Of a stretch of DNA of 64,000 nucleotides, positions 18,573 to 28,271 are shown piece by piece; the stretch's first letter is position 1, and each line of letters opens with the position of its first letter. The notes beneath the pieces are model-generated. The model had not been told where the DNA came from. It saw only the letters and a list, made by a program, of their open reading frames with translations, and did not search any database. The DNA is taken from NCBI GenBank assembly GCA_018268055.1, contig JAFDXF010000017.1, positions 124,001 to 188,000 of the forward strand. The letters run 5' to 3'. Source of the DNA: Bacteroidota bacterium (GTDB lineage: Bacteria; Bacteroidota; Bacteroidia; Chitinophagales; Chitinophagaceae). The position numbers and the translations under genes were made by a program.

Positions 18573-20384
18573 ATGGAAATCAGAAATATAGCAATCATTG
18601 CACACGTTGACCACGGAAAGACAACTTTAGTGGACAAAATTTTACACGCTACAAAAGTGTTTCGCGAAAATCAAGACACAGGCGAGTTGATAATGGACAA
18701 TAATGACTTGGAAAGAGAAAGAGGTATTACCATCTTTTCTAAAAATGCAGCCGTTGAGTACAAGGGCATAAAAATTAATGTGATTGACACACCCGGTCAC
18801 GCCGACTTTGGCGGAGAGGTAGAGCGTGTTTTAAAAATGGCGGATGGTGTTTGTTTGTTGGTAGATGCTTTTGAAGGACCAATGCCACAAACAAGATTTG
18901 TATTGCAGAAAGCATTACAACTGAATCTGAAACCAATTGTAATTATCAATAAAGTGGACAAGCCAAACTGCCGTCCTGACGAAGTGCATGATGCAGTATT
19001 TGAACTATTCTTTAATTTGGATGCAAGTGAAGAGCAATTGAATTTCCCTACTTACTATGGATCAGGAAAAAATGGTTGGTTCAATGATTCATTGACGCCT
19101 TGCGATAATATAGACCCACTTTTAGATGGTATAATCAAACATGTGCCTGCACCAAAAGTTTCAGAAGGCCCACTACAAATGCAGATTACCTCTTTGGATT
19201 ATTCTTCTTTCCTGGGTCGTATTGCGGTAGGAAAAGTAGGACGCGGAGTGATAAAAGAAAATCAACAGATAGCATTGATGCAGGCAGATGGCACAGTGAA
19301 GAAGCAAAGAATAAAAGAGCTATATGTGTTTGAAGGAATGGGTAAGAAAAAAATTAGTGAAGTAGTAGCAGGCGATTTGTGTGCAGTTGTCGGATTGGAT
19401 GGTTTCAATATCGGTGATACGATTGCCGATGCCGAAAATCCTGAAGCATTGCCGGTAATCAGTGTGGATGAGCCAACGATGAATATGCTTTTCTCTATCA
19501 ACAATTCTCCTTTCTTTGGTAAAGATGGAAAATTTGTAACAAGCCGCCACTTACGTGACCGACTAATGAAAGAAACAGAAAAAAATCTTGCATTGAGAGT
19601 AGAAGATAGTGAAGAAGGCGACAGCTTCGTGGTTTATGGTCGTGGTATCTTACACTTAGGCGTACTGATAGAAACAATGCGTCGTGAAGGATATGAATTG
19701 ACTGTTGGTCAACCACAAGTAATAGTGAAAGAGGTGAACGGTGTAAAGAGTGAGCCTTATGAAAATTTAGTAGTGGACGTACCACAAGAATTTGCAAGTA
19801 AGGTAATCGACTTGGTAACAAGACGTAAAGGTGAAATGCACGTAATGGAAACAAAAGGAGAAATGCAACATCTTGAATTCGAAATCCCTTCTCGTGGATT
19901 GATTGGTTTGCGTACGCAGATGCTTACTGCAACAACCGGAGAAGCAGTAATGGCGCATCGCTTTAATGAATACAAACCTTGGAAAGGACCTATTCCCGGA
20001 AGAAATAATGGAGTATTGATTTCAAAAGTTCAGGAAAAGACTACAGCATATTCTATTGATAAGCTGCAGGACAGAGGTACATTCTTTGTAGATCCGGGAG
20101 AAGAAGTATATACAGGACAGATTGTTGCTGAAAATATAAAACCAGGCGATCTGGTTGTAAACGTAACGGAGCAAAAGAAACTGACCAACCACCGTGCAAG
20201 TGGTAGTGACGCTGCAACGAATATTGCACCCAAAACATTGATGACACTGGAAGAATGTATGGAATATATTCAGCAAGATGAGTGTATTGAAGTAACGCCT
20301 AACTTTATCAGAATGAGAAAAGTAATTCTGAATGAAGATGAGCGTAAGAAAGTGCAGAAGAAGATGGAGGCTGAAGCAGTCTAA
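18573..20384 (+). CDS. typA: Ribosome-associated GTPase TypA/BipA
   Basis: A 603-residue translational GTPase of normal length. G1 is AHVDHGKTTL at 9-18, G2 lies in RERGITI, G3 is DTPGHADFGGEV and G4 is NKVDKP. EF-G-like domains II, III and V follow, and the C-terminal BipA-specific part has GPIPGRNNGVLIS and KKLTNHRASGSD. It binds the ribosome and assists large-subunit assembly and stress adaptation, mainly at low temperature. It has its own promoter and long leader. The downstream glycosyltransferase reading frame can be extended into its 3' end. Confidence 0.97.
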   Translation: MEIRNIAIIAHVDHGKTTLVDKILHATKVFRENQDTGELIMDNNDLERERGITIFSKNAAVEYKGIKINVIDTPGHADFGGEVERVLKMADGVCLLVDAFEGPMPQTRFVLQKALQLNLKPIVIINKVDKPNCRPDEVHDAVFELFFNLDASEEQLNFPTYYGSGKNGWFNDSLTPCDNIDPLLDGIIKHVPAPKVSEGPLQMQITSLDYSSFLGRIAVGKVGRGVIKENQQIALMQADGTVKKQRIKELYVFEGMGKKKISEVVAGDLCAVVGLDGFNIGDTIADAENPEALPVISVDEPTMNMLFSINNSPFFGKDGKFVTSRHLRDRLMKETEKNLALRVEDSEEGDSFVVYGRGILHLGVLIETMRREGYELTVGQPQVIVKEVNGVKSEPYENLVVDVPQEFASKVIDLVTRRKGEMHVMETKGEMQHLEFEIPSRGLIGLRTQMLTATTGEAVMAHRFNEYKPWKGPIPGRNNGVLISKVQEKTTAYSIDKLQDRGTFFVDPGEEVYTGQIVAENIKPGDLVVNVTEQKKLTNHRASGSDAATNIAPKTLMTLEECMEYIQQDECIEVTPNFIRMRKVILNEDERKKVQKKMEAEAV

Positions 20385-20445
20385 TCATTGCGCATTATTA
20401 TTTAGAACAAATCGAATTGTATTTTACTATATCAACACACCAATT

Positions 20446-21270
20446 TTGATCCCTAATAAATTACATTTTATTTTTGGAATGGCTTCCGACTTTGGCGGTA
20501 AGCCATTTTCTTTATCTCATTATTTAGCGATTCAATCGGCTGTTACTTTAAATCAGCCTGAAGTAGCTTTCTTTCATTATCAATATGAACCTGTCGGCGA
20601 ATGGTGGGAGAAAGCAAAGCCATTGCTTGCCTTAAACAAAGTGGATGCACCCAAAGAGATAATGGGCAATAAATTATATCACGTAGCTCATCAAGCAGAT
20701 GTGGTACGATTGCAAATGCTCAAAGAGCATGGAGGCATTTACTTAGATTTAGATACAATCAGTGTGCGACCGCTTACACCATTATTGCAAAATAAATTTG
20801 TTGTTGGCAAAGAATTAAAAGTAAAGTGGACACCCAAAAATTGGCGGCAACGATTGAAGTATAAATTTGGACTCATTAAAAATAATGATGGTGAAACAGG
20901 TTTGTGCAATGCGGTTTTGCTTTCTGAAAAAAACAGTGCATTTCTTAATATCTGGATGGAAGAGTATAAATATTTTCGCTCCAAAGGAAGAGATAAGTAT
21001 TGGAATGAACATTCGGTACAAGTGCCGGAAAGACTTGCAAAAGAATATCCCGAGCTTTTGACACAAATCAGTCCGTATGCTTTTCATTATCCATTATACA
21101 ATGATGAAGGATTAAAAATGATGTTTGAAGAAGTAAATGATTTTCCGGAAGCGTATCTGCATCACTTATGGGAATCTTTCTCTTGGAATAAATATTTGTC
21201 GCAACTGACACCTGATAAAATAAAAACAGAAGAAACTACCTACAATCAGATTGCACGTAAATTTTTGTAA
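20446..21270 (+). CDS. Glycosyltransferase with DXD motif (Gly_transf_sug type)
   Basis: Glycosyltransferase of the DXD sugar-binding type. IPNKLHFIFG, the usual first strand of this family, is followed by HVAHQADVVRLQMLKEHGGIYLDLDTISVRPL, in which DLD is the metal/nucleotide-sugar motif. No ATG lies before IPNKLH outside the typA frame. A TTG at 20446 directly in front of it is the most economical start; the ATG at 20332 would overlap typA by 53 bases and add a foreign-looking basic tail, and the ATG at 20479 would remove the first strand. Paired with the glycosyltransferase gene 23 bases downstream, so likely surface glycan synthesis. Acceptor unknown. Confidence 0.82.
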   Translation: MIPNKLHFIFGMASDFGGKPFSLSHYLAIQSAVTLNQPEVAFFHYQYEPVGEWWEKAKPLLALNKVDAPKEIMGNKLYHVAHQADVVRLQMLKEHGGIYLDLDTISVRPLTPLLQNKFVVGKELKVKWTPKNWRQRLKYKFGLIKNNDGETGLCNAVLLSEKNSAFLNIWMEEYKYFRSKGRDKYWNEHSVQVPERLAKEYPELLTQISPYAFHYPLYNDEGLKMMFEEVNDFPEAYLHHLWESFSWNKYLSQLTPDKIKTEETTYNQIARKFL

Positions 21271-21293
21271 AGAAAAAACTAAATCAACCAATT

Positions 21294-22448
21294 GTGAAAA
21301 TCGGATATGCCTCTCGCTATGATCCTCGCGATAAAAAAACATGGTCAGGTACCGGTTATTATACACTGCAACAATTGAAACGGTTTGGTGAAGTAGAAAT
21401 TTTTCAATACCCGCTTCCAAAGCTACTGCAGGAATGGCTGACTACTCAAAAAAGCATCAATCAAAAATTTTTTAAAAAAAATACTTCTGTTGAATATTTA
21501 AAAGCATATTCAAAATATTTCAGTCGCAAACTGGCTAAAGATTTAAAAAAACGGCCGGTAGATATTTTGTTTGTTGCGGGATCATCTCAAATGATTGCAT
21601 ACGTCAAAACAGATATTCCGATTATATATATGACGGATGCTACTTTTCAACAATTACAGGGATATTATAATACGTTCAACAACCTTGCAAATTATAATAT
21701 CAATGAAGGAATTGAATTAGATAGAAAGGCATTTCACAAAGCGACTCACTGTATGCTTGCTTCGAAATGGAATCGAGATTCTGCAATTAAAGATTATGGT
21801 GTAGCGGAGAAAAAAATTTCCGTAGTGCCTTTCGGTGCGAACTTAGATTTTATTCCATCAACAAATGAATTAAACTTCGATATAACCGGACGATGCAATC
21901 TACTTTTTTTGGGGGTGGAATGGGAACGTAAGGGCGGGGAAATAATGTTGCAAGTATATAAAATGTTGAAAGATTGGGGTATTAATTTGACTTTACACAT
22001 TATAGGTTGTGTACCTCCTGAAGATCTCTCTTCGGATAAAAATATAATAGTGATTCCTTTTCTGGATAAAAATAAAAGCGATGAGGCTGAGCAATTAAAT
22101 CAAATTTTACAACAAACAGATTTTCTGATTTTACCTACTAGATCAGAATGTGCAGGGATTGTTTATTGTGAAGCCTCTGCTCATGGAATTATTTCTATCA
22201 CCACAGATACCGGCGGCATTTCTTCATATATCCTTGATGGCATAAATGGTTTTCGTCTTCCTTTGGAAGCAGCCGAAATCCGCTATGCCGAAAAAATAAA
22301 AGAACTGTTGATGGATATTCCAAAACATAGTGCTATGAAAAAATCAAGCCGTACACTTTATGAAACAGAACTCAATTGGAAAAGATGGGGCGATGAGTTT
22401 GGTAAGATTGCTCAAGCTGTAACTAATAATAAAAATAACTACCTTTGA
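21294..22448 (+). CDS. Glycosyltransferase family 4 (GT-B) protein
   Basis: A 384-residue GT-B glycosyltransferase starting with GTG (MKIGYASRYDPRDK). The N-terminal half accepts; the C-terminal half has LLFLGVEWERKGG, then LPTRSECAGIVYCEASAHGIISITTDTGG, the EX7E-type donor-binding region of family GT4. It transfers an activated sugar, probably in synthesis of a surface polysaccharide or glycolipid together with the preceding gene. No transport or polymerase genes are nearby, so the product cannot be named. The promoter of the next small gene overlaps its stop codon. Confidence 0.86.
   Translation: MKIGYASRYDPRDKKTWSGTGYYTLQQLKRFGEVEIFQYPLPKLLQEWLTTQKSINQKFFKKNTSVEYLKAYSKYFSRKLAKDLKKRPVDILFVAGSSQMIAYVKTDIPIIYMTDATFQQLQGYYNTFNNLANYNINEGIELDRKAFHKATHCMLASKWNRDSAIKDYGVAEKKISVVPFGANLDFIPSTNELNFDITGRCNLLFLGVEWERKGGEIMLQVYKMLKDWGINLTLHIIGCVPPEDLSSDKNIIVIPFLDKNKSDEAEQLNQILQQTDFLILPTRSECAGIVYCEASAHGIISITTDTGGISSYILDGINGFRLPLEAAEIRYAEKIKELLMDIPKHSAMKKSSRTLYETELNWKRWGDEFGKIAQAVTNNKNNYL
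22440..22447 (+). promoter_or_regulatory. -7 box of the small membrane protein gene (TACCTTTG)
   Basis: Perfect TAnnTTTG overlapping the TGA of the glycosyltransferase gene, 17 bases before the ATG at 22465. Confidence 0.45.
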
Positions 22449-22464
22449 GAAAAGTTTGGGAATT

Positions 22465-22671
22465 ATGAAGAAGTTGACCCTGATTTTTGTTTTCGTTTTT
22501 GCAATATCTGCATCAAATGCAGATGCACAATGTTCTATCTGCACCAAAACAGCACAACAGATGGGTGATAAGCCTGCAAAAGGAATGAACTCCGGAATTA
22601 TTTATCTTGGACTTATTCCATTTATGGTAGTAGGTTACATCGGCTATCGTTGGAAAAAAAATATGAGTTAA
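22465..22671 (+). CDS. Small conserved secreted/membrane protein with CSIC motif
   Basis: A 68-residue protein. A cleavable signal (MKKLTLIFVFVFAISASNADA) is followed by QCSICTKTAQQMGDKPAKGMNSG, then one membrane segment (IIYLGLIPFMVVGYIGYRW) and a basic tail. I recognise the layout as conserved in Bacteroidota but know no function. The CxxC pair on the periplasmic side could bind metal or form a disulfide. A TTG at 22456 is in frame but the ATG behind a perfect -7 box is the better start. Confidence 0.75.
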   Translation: MKKLTLIFVFVFAISASNADAQCSICTKTAQQMGDKPAKGMNSGIIYLGLIPFMVVGYIGYRWKKNMS

Positions 22672-22737
22672 TTTGTTCCTTTTTAGCGTAGTACTTTTTT
22701 CAAAACAATTATGTTGCTTATAATGTAAACTTATTAT

Positions 22738-23853
22738 ATGCGATTCAATAGCATTATCACACTTGTTTTTTTCTTTCTTTTTATTAGTTCAAAAAACTTC
22801 GCACAAGATAAGCCTCAAACGCCAAAGCCTCCATATTCATACATCAATGATAGTGTTGAGTATGATAATGCAGATAAAACAGTGCATCTGGGTGCTACGT
22901 TTTCTTATCCTGAGAAAGGTGGGCAGTTCACAACAATTGTAATGATAACCGGTAGTGGCCAGCAAGATAGAGATGAAACAATTTTTAATCATAAGCCATT
23001 TGCTGTGATTGCAGATTATCTAACCAAAAGAGGATTTGCAGTGCTTCGTGTGGACGACAGAGGAATGGGAAAAAGTAAAGGCACTTTAAAAAATGTAACG
23101 AGCGAAGATTTTGCCGATGATGTCATCACAAGTGTAAACTATTTATTGACGAGAAAAGAAGTCAACAAAAATAAAATCGGATTGATGGGGCATAGTGAAG
23201 GCGGTTTTATTGCTCCGATTGTTTATTCAAAAACTCCCAATATTGCGTTTATTGTTTCCTTAGCCGGCCCAGGTGTTTCGGGGGCAGATATTTTATTGCG
23301 GCAACAAACCGATCCGGTAAAAGGCAAAGTGAGTAATGATGCTTTTGATGCGTTTTATGATTTAACCAAACGGACTTTAAATATCATTAAAGATAATCAT
23401 ACGAAGCCCGATAGTATTGTAATGCTATTGGTAAGAGATTTATATAAGGAATGGAAAAAGGATAAGCCGGATAGTTTGTTGGCTTCAATCAATGCGGATA
23501 AAGTAACGCCTGAAATATATGCTATGAGCATTAAGCCTGAATTGATTCCATGGCTACGATACTTTATTGCTACTGATCCTTTTATTTTTTGGTCAAAAGT
23601 AAAGTGCCCTGTTCTTGCATTCAACGGCGCAAAAGATATTCAGGTTTATCCTGATGAAAACCTGAATGCAATTAAAAAAGCATTGATCGTAGCAGGAAAT
23701 AAAAACTTTAAAATAAAAAAGTTCAAAGGACTCAATCACCTTTTTCAACATTGTAAAGAATGTACCGTACAAGAATATGCAAAGTTGGATGAAACATTTT
23801 CTCCTAAAGTGTTGAAAGTAATTTATAAGTGGCTGAAAAAAGAAATCAAATAA
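22738..23853 (+). CDS. Secreted alpha/beta hydrolase
   Basis: A 371-residue exported alpha/beta hydrolase with signal peptide (MRFNSIITLVFFFLFISSKNFA). The nucleophile elbow is GHSEGG (Ser in GLMGHSEGGFIAP), the oxyanion region is MITGSGQQDRDE, and the likely acid and His are in GAKDIQVYP and LNHLFQHC. It resembles the family of periplasmic esterases or acyl-peptide hydrolases common in Bacteroidota. The substrate is unknown. The next gene begins five bases after its stop, so the two are likely co-transcribed. Confidence 0.86.
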   Translation: MRFNSIITLVFFFLFISSKNFAQDKPQTPKPPYSYINDSVEYDNADKTVHLGATFSYPEKGGQFTTIVMITGSGQQDRDETIFNHKPFAVIADYLTKRGFAVLRVDDRGMGKSKGTLKNVTSEDFADDVITSVNYLLTRKEVNKNKIGLMGHSEGGFIAPIVYSKTPNIAFIVSLAGPGVSGADILLRQQTDPVKGKVSNDAFDAFYDLTKRTLNIIKDNHTKPDSIVMLLVRDLYKEWKKDKPDSLLASINADKVTPEIYAMSIKPELIPWLRYFIATDPFIFWSKVKCPVLAFNGAKDIQVYPDENLNAIKKALIVAGNKNFKIKKFKGLNHLFQHCKECTVQEYAKLDETFSPKVLKVIYKWLKKEIK

Positions 23854-23857
23854 CTTC

Positions 23858-24451
23858 ATGAATTACCTCGCTCACGCATACTTGTCTTTCGACGATCCGG
23901 AAATATTAGTGGGCAATATGATTAGTGATTTTGTAAAAGGCAAAAAAAAATTTGACTTTGCGTTTGCGATTCAACAAGGGATAAACTTGCATCGCTCAAT
24001 TGATAATTTTACAGACGCACATAAAATCACAAAAGAAGCAAAAGAATATTTTCGACCACATTATCGCCTTTATGCCGGAGCATTTGTAGATGTTGTGTTT
24101 GATCATTTTCTTGCCACTGATGAAAATTTATTTTCTGAACATAGTTTGCTTGAATTTTCACAATCTGTATATCAACGGTTAGAAAGTTTTGTTCCGGTTT
24201 TTCCGGAACGGTTTAGATATGTGTTCGATTATATGAAAAAAGATAACTGGTTGTTCCATTACAGCTATCGTTGGGGAATTGAAAAGAGTTTGGGTGGCGT
24301 TGTAAGAAGGTCAGCATATCTGACAGAAAGTGAAACCGCTTATCATATTTTTGAAGAACATTATGAGGTATTGAAGCAATTGTTCGGTGAGTTTTGGCCT
24401 GATTTATATTCTTTTGCATTGAGTCAATACGAATTGTTCAAAACGCAGTAA
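23858..24451 (+). CDS. Acyl carrier protein phosphodiesterase (AcpH family)
   Basis: A 197-residue protein of the AcpH/DUF479 family. It starts MNYLAHAYLSF, then VGNMISDFVKGK, the QQGINLHRSIDNFTDAH block and YAGAFVDVVFDHFLA, whose His and Asp residues belong to the HD-like metal site. By family knowledge it removes the 4'-phosphopantetheine arm from acyl carrier protein. Its length is normal. It stands five bases after the hydrolase gene. Confidence 0.9.
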   Translation: MNYLAHAYLSFDDPEILVGNMISDFVKGKKKFDFAFAIQQGINLHRSIDNFTDAHKITKEAKEYFRPHYRLYAGAFVDVVFDHFLATDENLFSEHSLLEFSQSVYQRLESFVPVFPERFRYVFDYMKKDNWLFHYSYRWGIEKSLGGVVRRSAYLTESETAYHIFEEHYEVLKQLFGEFWPDLYSFALSQYELFKTQ

Positions 24452-24543
24452 TTATTTAGCTTTGATAATGGAAACAAATTCTTTATTCTTGTTGTAATTT
24501 AATTAAGGATAAGAGATTTGTATTTTTTAAACTTCATTTTACA

Positions 24544-25182
24544 ATGATGAAACAAATTATATTTTATTCGTTAATAATCTCGATGTTGGTGTCTTGTGGG
24601 AATAAAAATGACTCCGGCAATAAACCTGTGTCCGATAAAAAAGCAGATAGTACTCCGGTAATAATAAAAACACCAATTACCGAAAATCCGTATGTACCGG
24701 TTGATATTTCACCAATGGATATGACTTATTTTCCGGTGCATTATATGGTCACTAAAATGGAAAGCCTGAATATGCAACCACCTCTTGCAAGAGTAATTTA
24801 CAGTCGCCCACACTTGCAAGGTCGCCATATATTTCATGAAGTACTAAAATATGGCCAGCCGTGGAGATTAGGTGCTAATGAAGCAACAGAATTAGACTTG
24901 TACAGCGATGCTACTATTCAAGGGAAAAAAATAAAAGCAGGGCGTTATGTATTGTATTGCATTCCTGATGAAAATGAATGGACTATTGTTTTGAACGGGT
25001 ACATAGATAGTTGGGGATTAAAACAAGAACCTTCAAAAGATATTGCACGATTCACTATTCCTATTACTAAAACAAATAATTCTATTGAATATTTTACAAT
25101 GGTATTTCAGGGAAAAGGTAAACAAGCCGATCTGCTGATGGCTTGGGATAATATAGAAGCAAGATTGCCGATTAGTTTTTAA
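24544..25182 (+). CDS. DUF2911 lipoprotein
   Basis: A 212-residue lipoprotein with lipobox SMLVSCG followed by a Lys/Asp/Ser-rich linker. The DUF2911 domain covers residues 60-210: ARVIYSRPHLQGRHIF, QPWRLGANEATELDLYSDA, GRYVLYCIPDENEWTIVLN and a closing LLMAWDNIEARLPI. The family is nearly confined to Bacteroidota and is predicted to be beta-rich; its function is unknown. It probably faces the periplasm. Confidence 0.9.
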   Translation: MMKQIIFYSLIISMLVSCGNKNDSGNKPVSDKKADSTPVIIKTPITENPYVPVDISPMDMTYFPVHYMVTKMESLNMQPPLARVIYSRPHLQGRHIFHEVLKYGQPWRLGANEATELDLYSDATIQGKKIKAGRYVLYCIPDENEWTIVLNGYIDSWGLKQEPSKDIARFTIPITKTNNSIEYFTMVFQGKGKQADLLMAWDNIEARLPISF

Positions 25183-25210
25183 TATTACACCAAGATTATT
25201 TTTATACTTA

Positions 25211-25240
25211 TTGCCACCAAAGATTTATACAGTACTTTTA
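25211..25240 (+). promoter_or_regulatory. Probable promoter of the asparagine synthetase gene
   Basis: TTG at 25211-25213, 19 bases, then TACTTTTA at 25233-25240 (one mismatch to TAnnTTTG in its last base). The box ends four bases before the ATG, so a leaderless message is possible. Confidence 0.4.
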
Positions 25241-25244
25241 TTGT

Positions 25245-27095
25245 ATGTGTGGCATAGCAGGTATTATACAAACAAACTCTTCAGCATATAGTTTGTCTCA
25301 TCTTCAGAATATGACAGATGCTTTGGCTCATCGCGGGCCAGATAGTGAAGGACAATGGAAAAATGATTCAGGAAATATATTATTAGGTCATCGCCGACTT
25401 TCTATCATTGATCTGTCTGATGCAGGCAAACAACCCATGCACTATCTGAACAGATATACCATCATTCACAATGGTGAAATTTATAACTACCAAGAGATAA
25501 AAGAAACCTTGCTTCAAAAAGGATACTCCTTTCAATCGCAAACCGATACGGAAGTGATTGCCGCTGCTTATGATTTTTGGAAAGAAGCATGTGTGCAGCA
25601 GTTTGATGGAATGTTTGCCTTCGCTATATGGGATGAAAAAGAAAGTGAATTGTACGTAGCAAGAGATCGCTTCGGTGAAAAGCCTTTTTTTTATTTTTAT
25701 GAGGATCATAGGTTTTTGTTTGCTTCTGAAATGAAAGCCTTGTGGGCAGCAGGTATTCCTAAAATACCGAATCAGAAAATGCTGTTTAACTATATCACTA
25801 TAGGATATACAGGAAACCCGGAACGGCCGGAAGAAACATTTTATGAAAACATCAACAAATTACCACCTGCCTCTTATTTAAAATTCTCTCTCGTATATTT
25901 TAATTATACAATAAAAAAATATTGGAATATAGATTTTCATAATGAAAATAATACCATCAAAGATGTTGAAGCGATAGAGCATTTCTCAAGCCTTCTAAAT
26001 GATGCGGTGAAAAAAAGATTGCGTAGCGATGTTGCAGTGGGTACTTCATTGAGTGGCGGATTAGACAGCGCTTCAATCTTGGCACTGATTCACGATAATA
26101 ACAGCAACGAAGCTGCATTTAATTCTATTACTGCTGCTTTTCCCGGTTTTGAAAAAGATGAAAAAAACTATGCAGCATTGGTGGCCAATAGCTTTTCGGT
26201 AAAACAAAATATTGTTGAAGTAAATCACGATGATTTAATAAACAATTGGGAAAAGCTGTGCTATCATCAAGAAGAACCATTTGGCTCGGCTAGCATTTAT
26301 GCGCAATACAAAGTTTTTGAAGCAGCTCATCAGCAAGGAATAAAAGTATTGTTAGATGGACAAGGTGCAGATGAAACACTTGCCGGATATACTAAGTATT
26401 ATAAATGGTACTGGCAGGAATTGTTTAGAAAAGGAAAATTATCTGGTAGAAAAGAATTAAATGCTGCACGAGCATTAGGAATAACAGAACCTTTTACATG
26501 GAAAAATAAAATTGCATCGTGGTTTCCTTCATTTGCAACAATTGTTTTAGAGCAGCAATATTTAGCAAAAGCATTGTCACATCCGGGACTCACAAACGAG
26601 TTTGTGCAACAACAAAGTCAAGAAGCCTATTACACGCCACCCGATTATTTTAATTTGAATGGAGTATTATACTTCAATACGTTTACTTACGGGTTGGAAG
26701 AATTGTTACGTTTTGCAGATAGAAACTCAATGGCAAACAGTGTAGAAGTAAGATTGCCTTTCCTCTCACATCAATTGGTAGAATTTTTATTTACACTTCC
26801 CTCCTCATTCAAAATAAGACATGGCTGGACCAAATGGCTTTTGCGTGAAAAAATGAAAAACAAATTGCCCGAACAAATTGTCTGGCGAAAAGATAAAGTT
26901 GGTTTTGAGCCGCCACAACAACAATGGATGCAAACCAAACCTGTTCAAGATCTGATTATTGCCGTTAAAGAAAAATTAGTAGAACAAAAAATATTAAAGT
27001 CAGAAGTGTTGTCGCAAAGAATATCTGCTAAGGCCGCACACGAAGATGAAAATTTTGATTGGCGATATCTCTCTGCTTCTTTACTTTTTAAGTAA
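25245..27095 (+). CDS. asnB: Asparagine synthetase, glutamine-hydrolysing
   Basis: A 616-residue AsnB-type enzyme. Cys2 of MCGIAGI is the glutaminase nucleophile, with ALAHRGPDSEG and NGEIYNYQEIK in the N-terminal class II amidotransferase domain. The synthetase domain has the ATP-binding SLSGGLDSASILAL near 275 and LLDGQGADETLAGYTKYY. It makes asparagine from aspartate, ATP and glutamine. Paralogues of this length also amidate sugars or peptides in surface-polymer clusters, and the glycosyltransferases lie 3 kb upstream, so that alternative cannot be excluded. Confidence 0.92.
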   Translation: MCGIAGIIQTNSSAYSLSHLQNMTDALAHRGPDSEGQWKNDSGNILLGHRRLSIIDLSDAGKQPMHYLNRYTIIHNGEIYNYQEIKETLLQKGYSFQSQTDTEVIAAAYDFWKEACVQQFDGMFAFAIWDEKESELYVARDRFGEKPFFYFYEDHRFLFASEMKALWAAGIPKIPNQKMLFNYITIGYTGNPERPEETFYENINKLPPASYLKFSLVYFNYTIKKYWNIDFHNENNTIKDVEAIEHFSSLLNDAVKKRLRSDVAVGTSLSGGLDSASILALIHDNNSNEAAFNSITAAFPGFEKDEKNYAALVANSFSVKQNIVEVNHDDLINNWEKLCYHQEEPFGSASIYAQYKVFEAAHQQGIKVLLDGQGADETLAGYTKYYKWYWQELFRKGKLSGRKELNAARALGITEPFTWKNKIASWFPSFATIVLEQQYLAKALSHPGLTNEFVQQQSQEAYYTPPDYFNLNGVLYFNTFTYGLEELLRFADRNSMANSVEVRLPFLSHQLVEFLFTLPSSFKIRHGWTKWLLREKMKNKLPEQIVWRKDKVGFEPPQQQWMQTKPVQDLIIAVKEKLVEQKILKSEVLSQRISAKAAHEDENFDWRYLSASLLFK

Positions 27096-27131
27096 TAAAT
27101 TTTCATCATCTTTACATTTCAAAACTTGATT

Positions 27132-28271
27132 ATGAAACCCGCAACAAAATACATTCATGCCGGAATGAATCCCGATCCTTCAACAGGTGCTATTATTCCT
27201 CCAATTTATCAAACAAGTACGTATGTGCAGGAAGCACCTGCTACACATAAAGGTTATGAATATGCACGCAGCCAAAATCCGACACGTTCTGCATTAGAAG
27301 ATGCTTATGCTCAAATTGAAAATGGAAAATACGCTTTGGCATTTAGCAGCGGTGTAGCGGCTACTGATGCTGTGATAAAATTATTACAACCTGATGATGA
27401 AGTGATTTGTGCCAGCGATATGTATGGCGGCACTTATCGTTTATTCACTAAAGTTTTTGAAAAATTCGGAATCAAATTTGTTTATGTAGATACGACCAAT
27501 GCCGGTAATGTAAAAAATGCTGTTACCGCCAAAACAAAATTGATTTGGTTAGAAACGCCAACGAATCCTTTGATGAATATTACTGATATTGCAGCTGTAG
27601 CAGTAATCGCTAAAGCCAATAATATTTTATTGGCTGTGGACAATACGTTTGCGTCACCTGCTTTACAAAATCCATTAGAACTTGGTGCTGATATTGTAAT
27701 GCATTCTGCAACAAAATATCTTGGCGGACATAGCGATGTAATTCAAGGCGCTTTGATGATGAATGATAAAGAATTGAGAGAGCGATTATATTTTATACAA
27801 AAAAGTTGCGGCGCTGTACCCGGCCCGATGGATTGCTTCCTTGTATTACGTGGCATAAAAACTTTAGGCGTACGAATGAAAGCACATTGCGAAAACGGAA
27901 TAAAAATTGCACATTGGCTGAAAGCAAACCCAAAAGTTGCAAAAGTATATTGGCCGGGCTTTGAAGAACATCCGGGACATGCTGTCGCTAAAAAACAAAT
28001 GAAAGCTTTTGGCGGAATGCTTTCTTTTGAATTAAAAAATAATCATGTGGATGAAGCAAAAAGAGTTTTGTCTTCTACTCATTTATTTTCATTGGCAGAA
28101 AGCCTCGGCGGTGTAGAGTCTTTAATTAACCATCCTGCAAGTATGACACACGCATCTATTCCAAGAGAAGAAAGAATTAAAAACGGCTTGAGTGATTCTT
28201 TAATCAGGCTAAGTGTGGGTATTGAAGATGCTGATGATTTAATAGATGATTTGAATAAAGCCATTGGATAA
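27132..28271 (+). CDS. metB: Cystathionine gamma-synthase/lyase family PLP enzyme
   Basis: A 379-residue Cys/Met-metabolism PLP enzyme. The cofactor lysine is in HSATKYLGGHSDV near 205, the phosphate-binding site in FSSGVAATDAV, and the C-terminal AESLGGVESLINHPASMTHASI block is complete. It forms or cleaves cystathionine (transsulfuration), which suits the methionine synthase at the left of the window. Synthase and lyase roles cannot be separated by eye. It starts 36 bases after the asnB gene, leaving no room for a SAM riboswitch, and touches the TIGR02757 gene, so these likely form one operon. The ATG at 27132 is preferred over the TTG at 27126. Confidence 0.9.
   Translation: MKPATKYIHAGMNPDPSTGAIIPPIYQTSTYVQEAPATHKGYEYARSQNPTRSALEDAYAQIENGKYALAFSSGVAATDAVIKLLQPDDEVICASDMYGGTYRLFTKVFEKFGIKFVYVDTTNAGNVKNAVTAKTKLIWLETPTNPLMNITDIAAVAVIAKANNILLAVDNTFASPALQNPLELGADIVMHSATKYLGGHSDVIQGALMMNDKELRERLYFIQKSCGAVPGPMDCFLVLRGIKTLGVRMKAHCENGIKIAHWLKANPKVAKVYWPGFEEHPGHAVAKKQMKAFGGMLSFELKNNHVDEAKRVLSSTHLFSLAESLGGVESLINHPASMTHASIPREERIKNGLSDSLIRLSVGIEDADDLIDDLNKAIG

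Noticed and set aside
19498..19854. 118-residue minus-strand frame.
   Set aside because: Antisense to typA with no recognisable features.
27096..27131. Looked for a SAM riboswitch before the cystathionine enzyme gene.
   Set aside because: Only 36 bases separate it from the preceding gene, too few for any SAM class.
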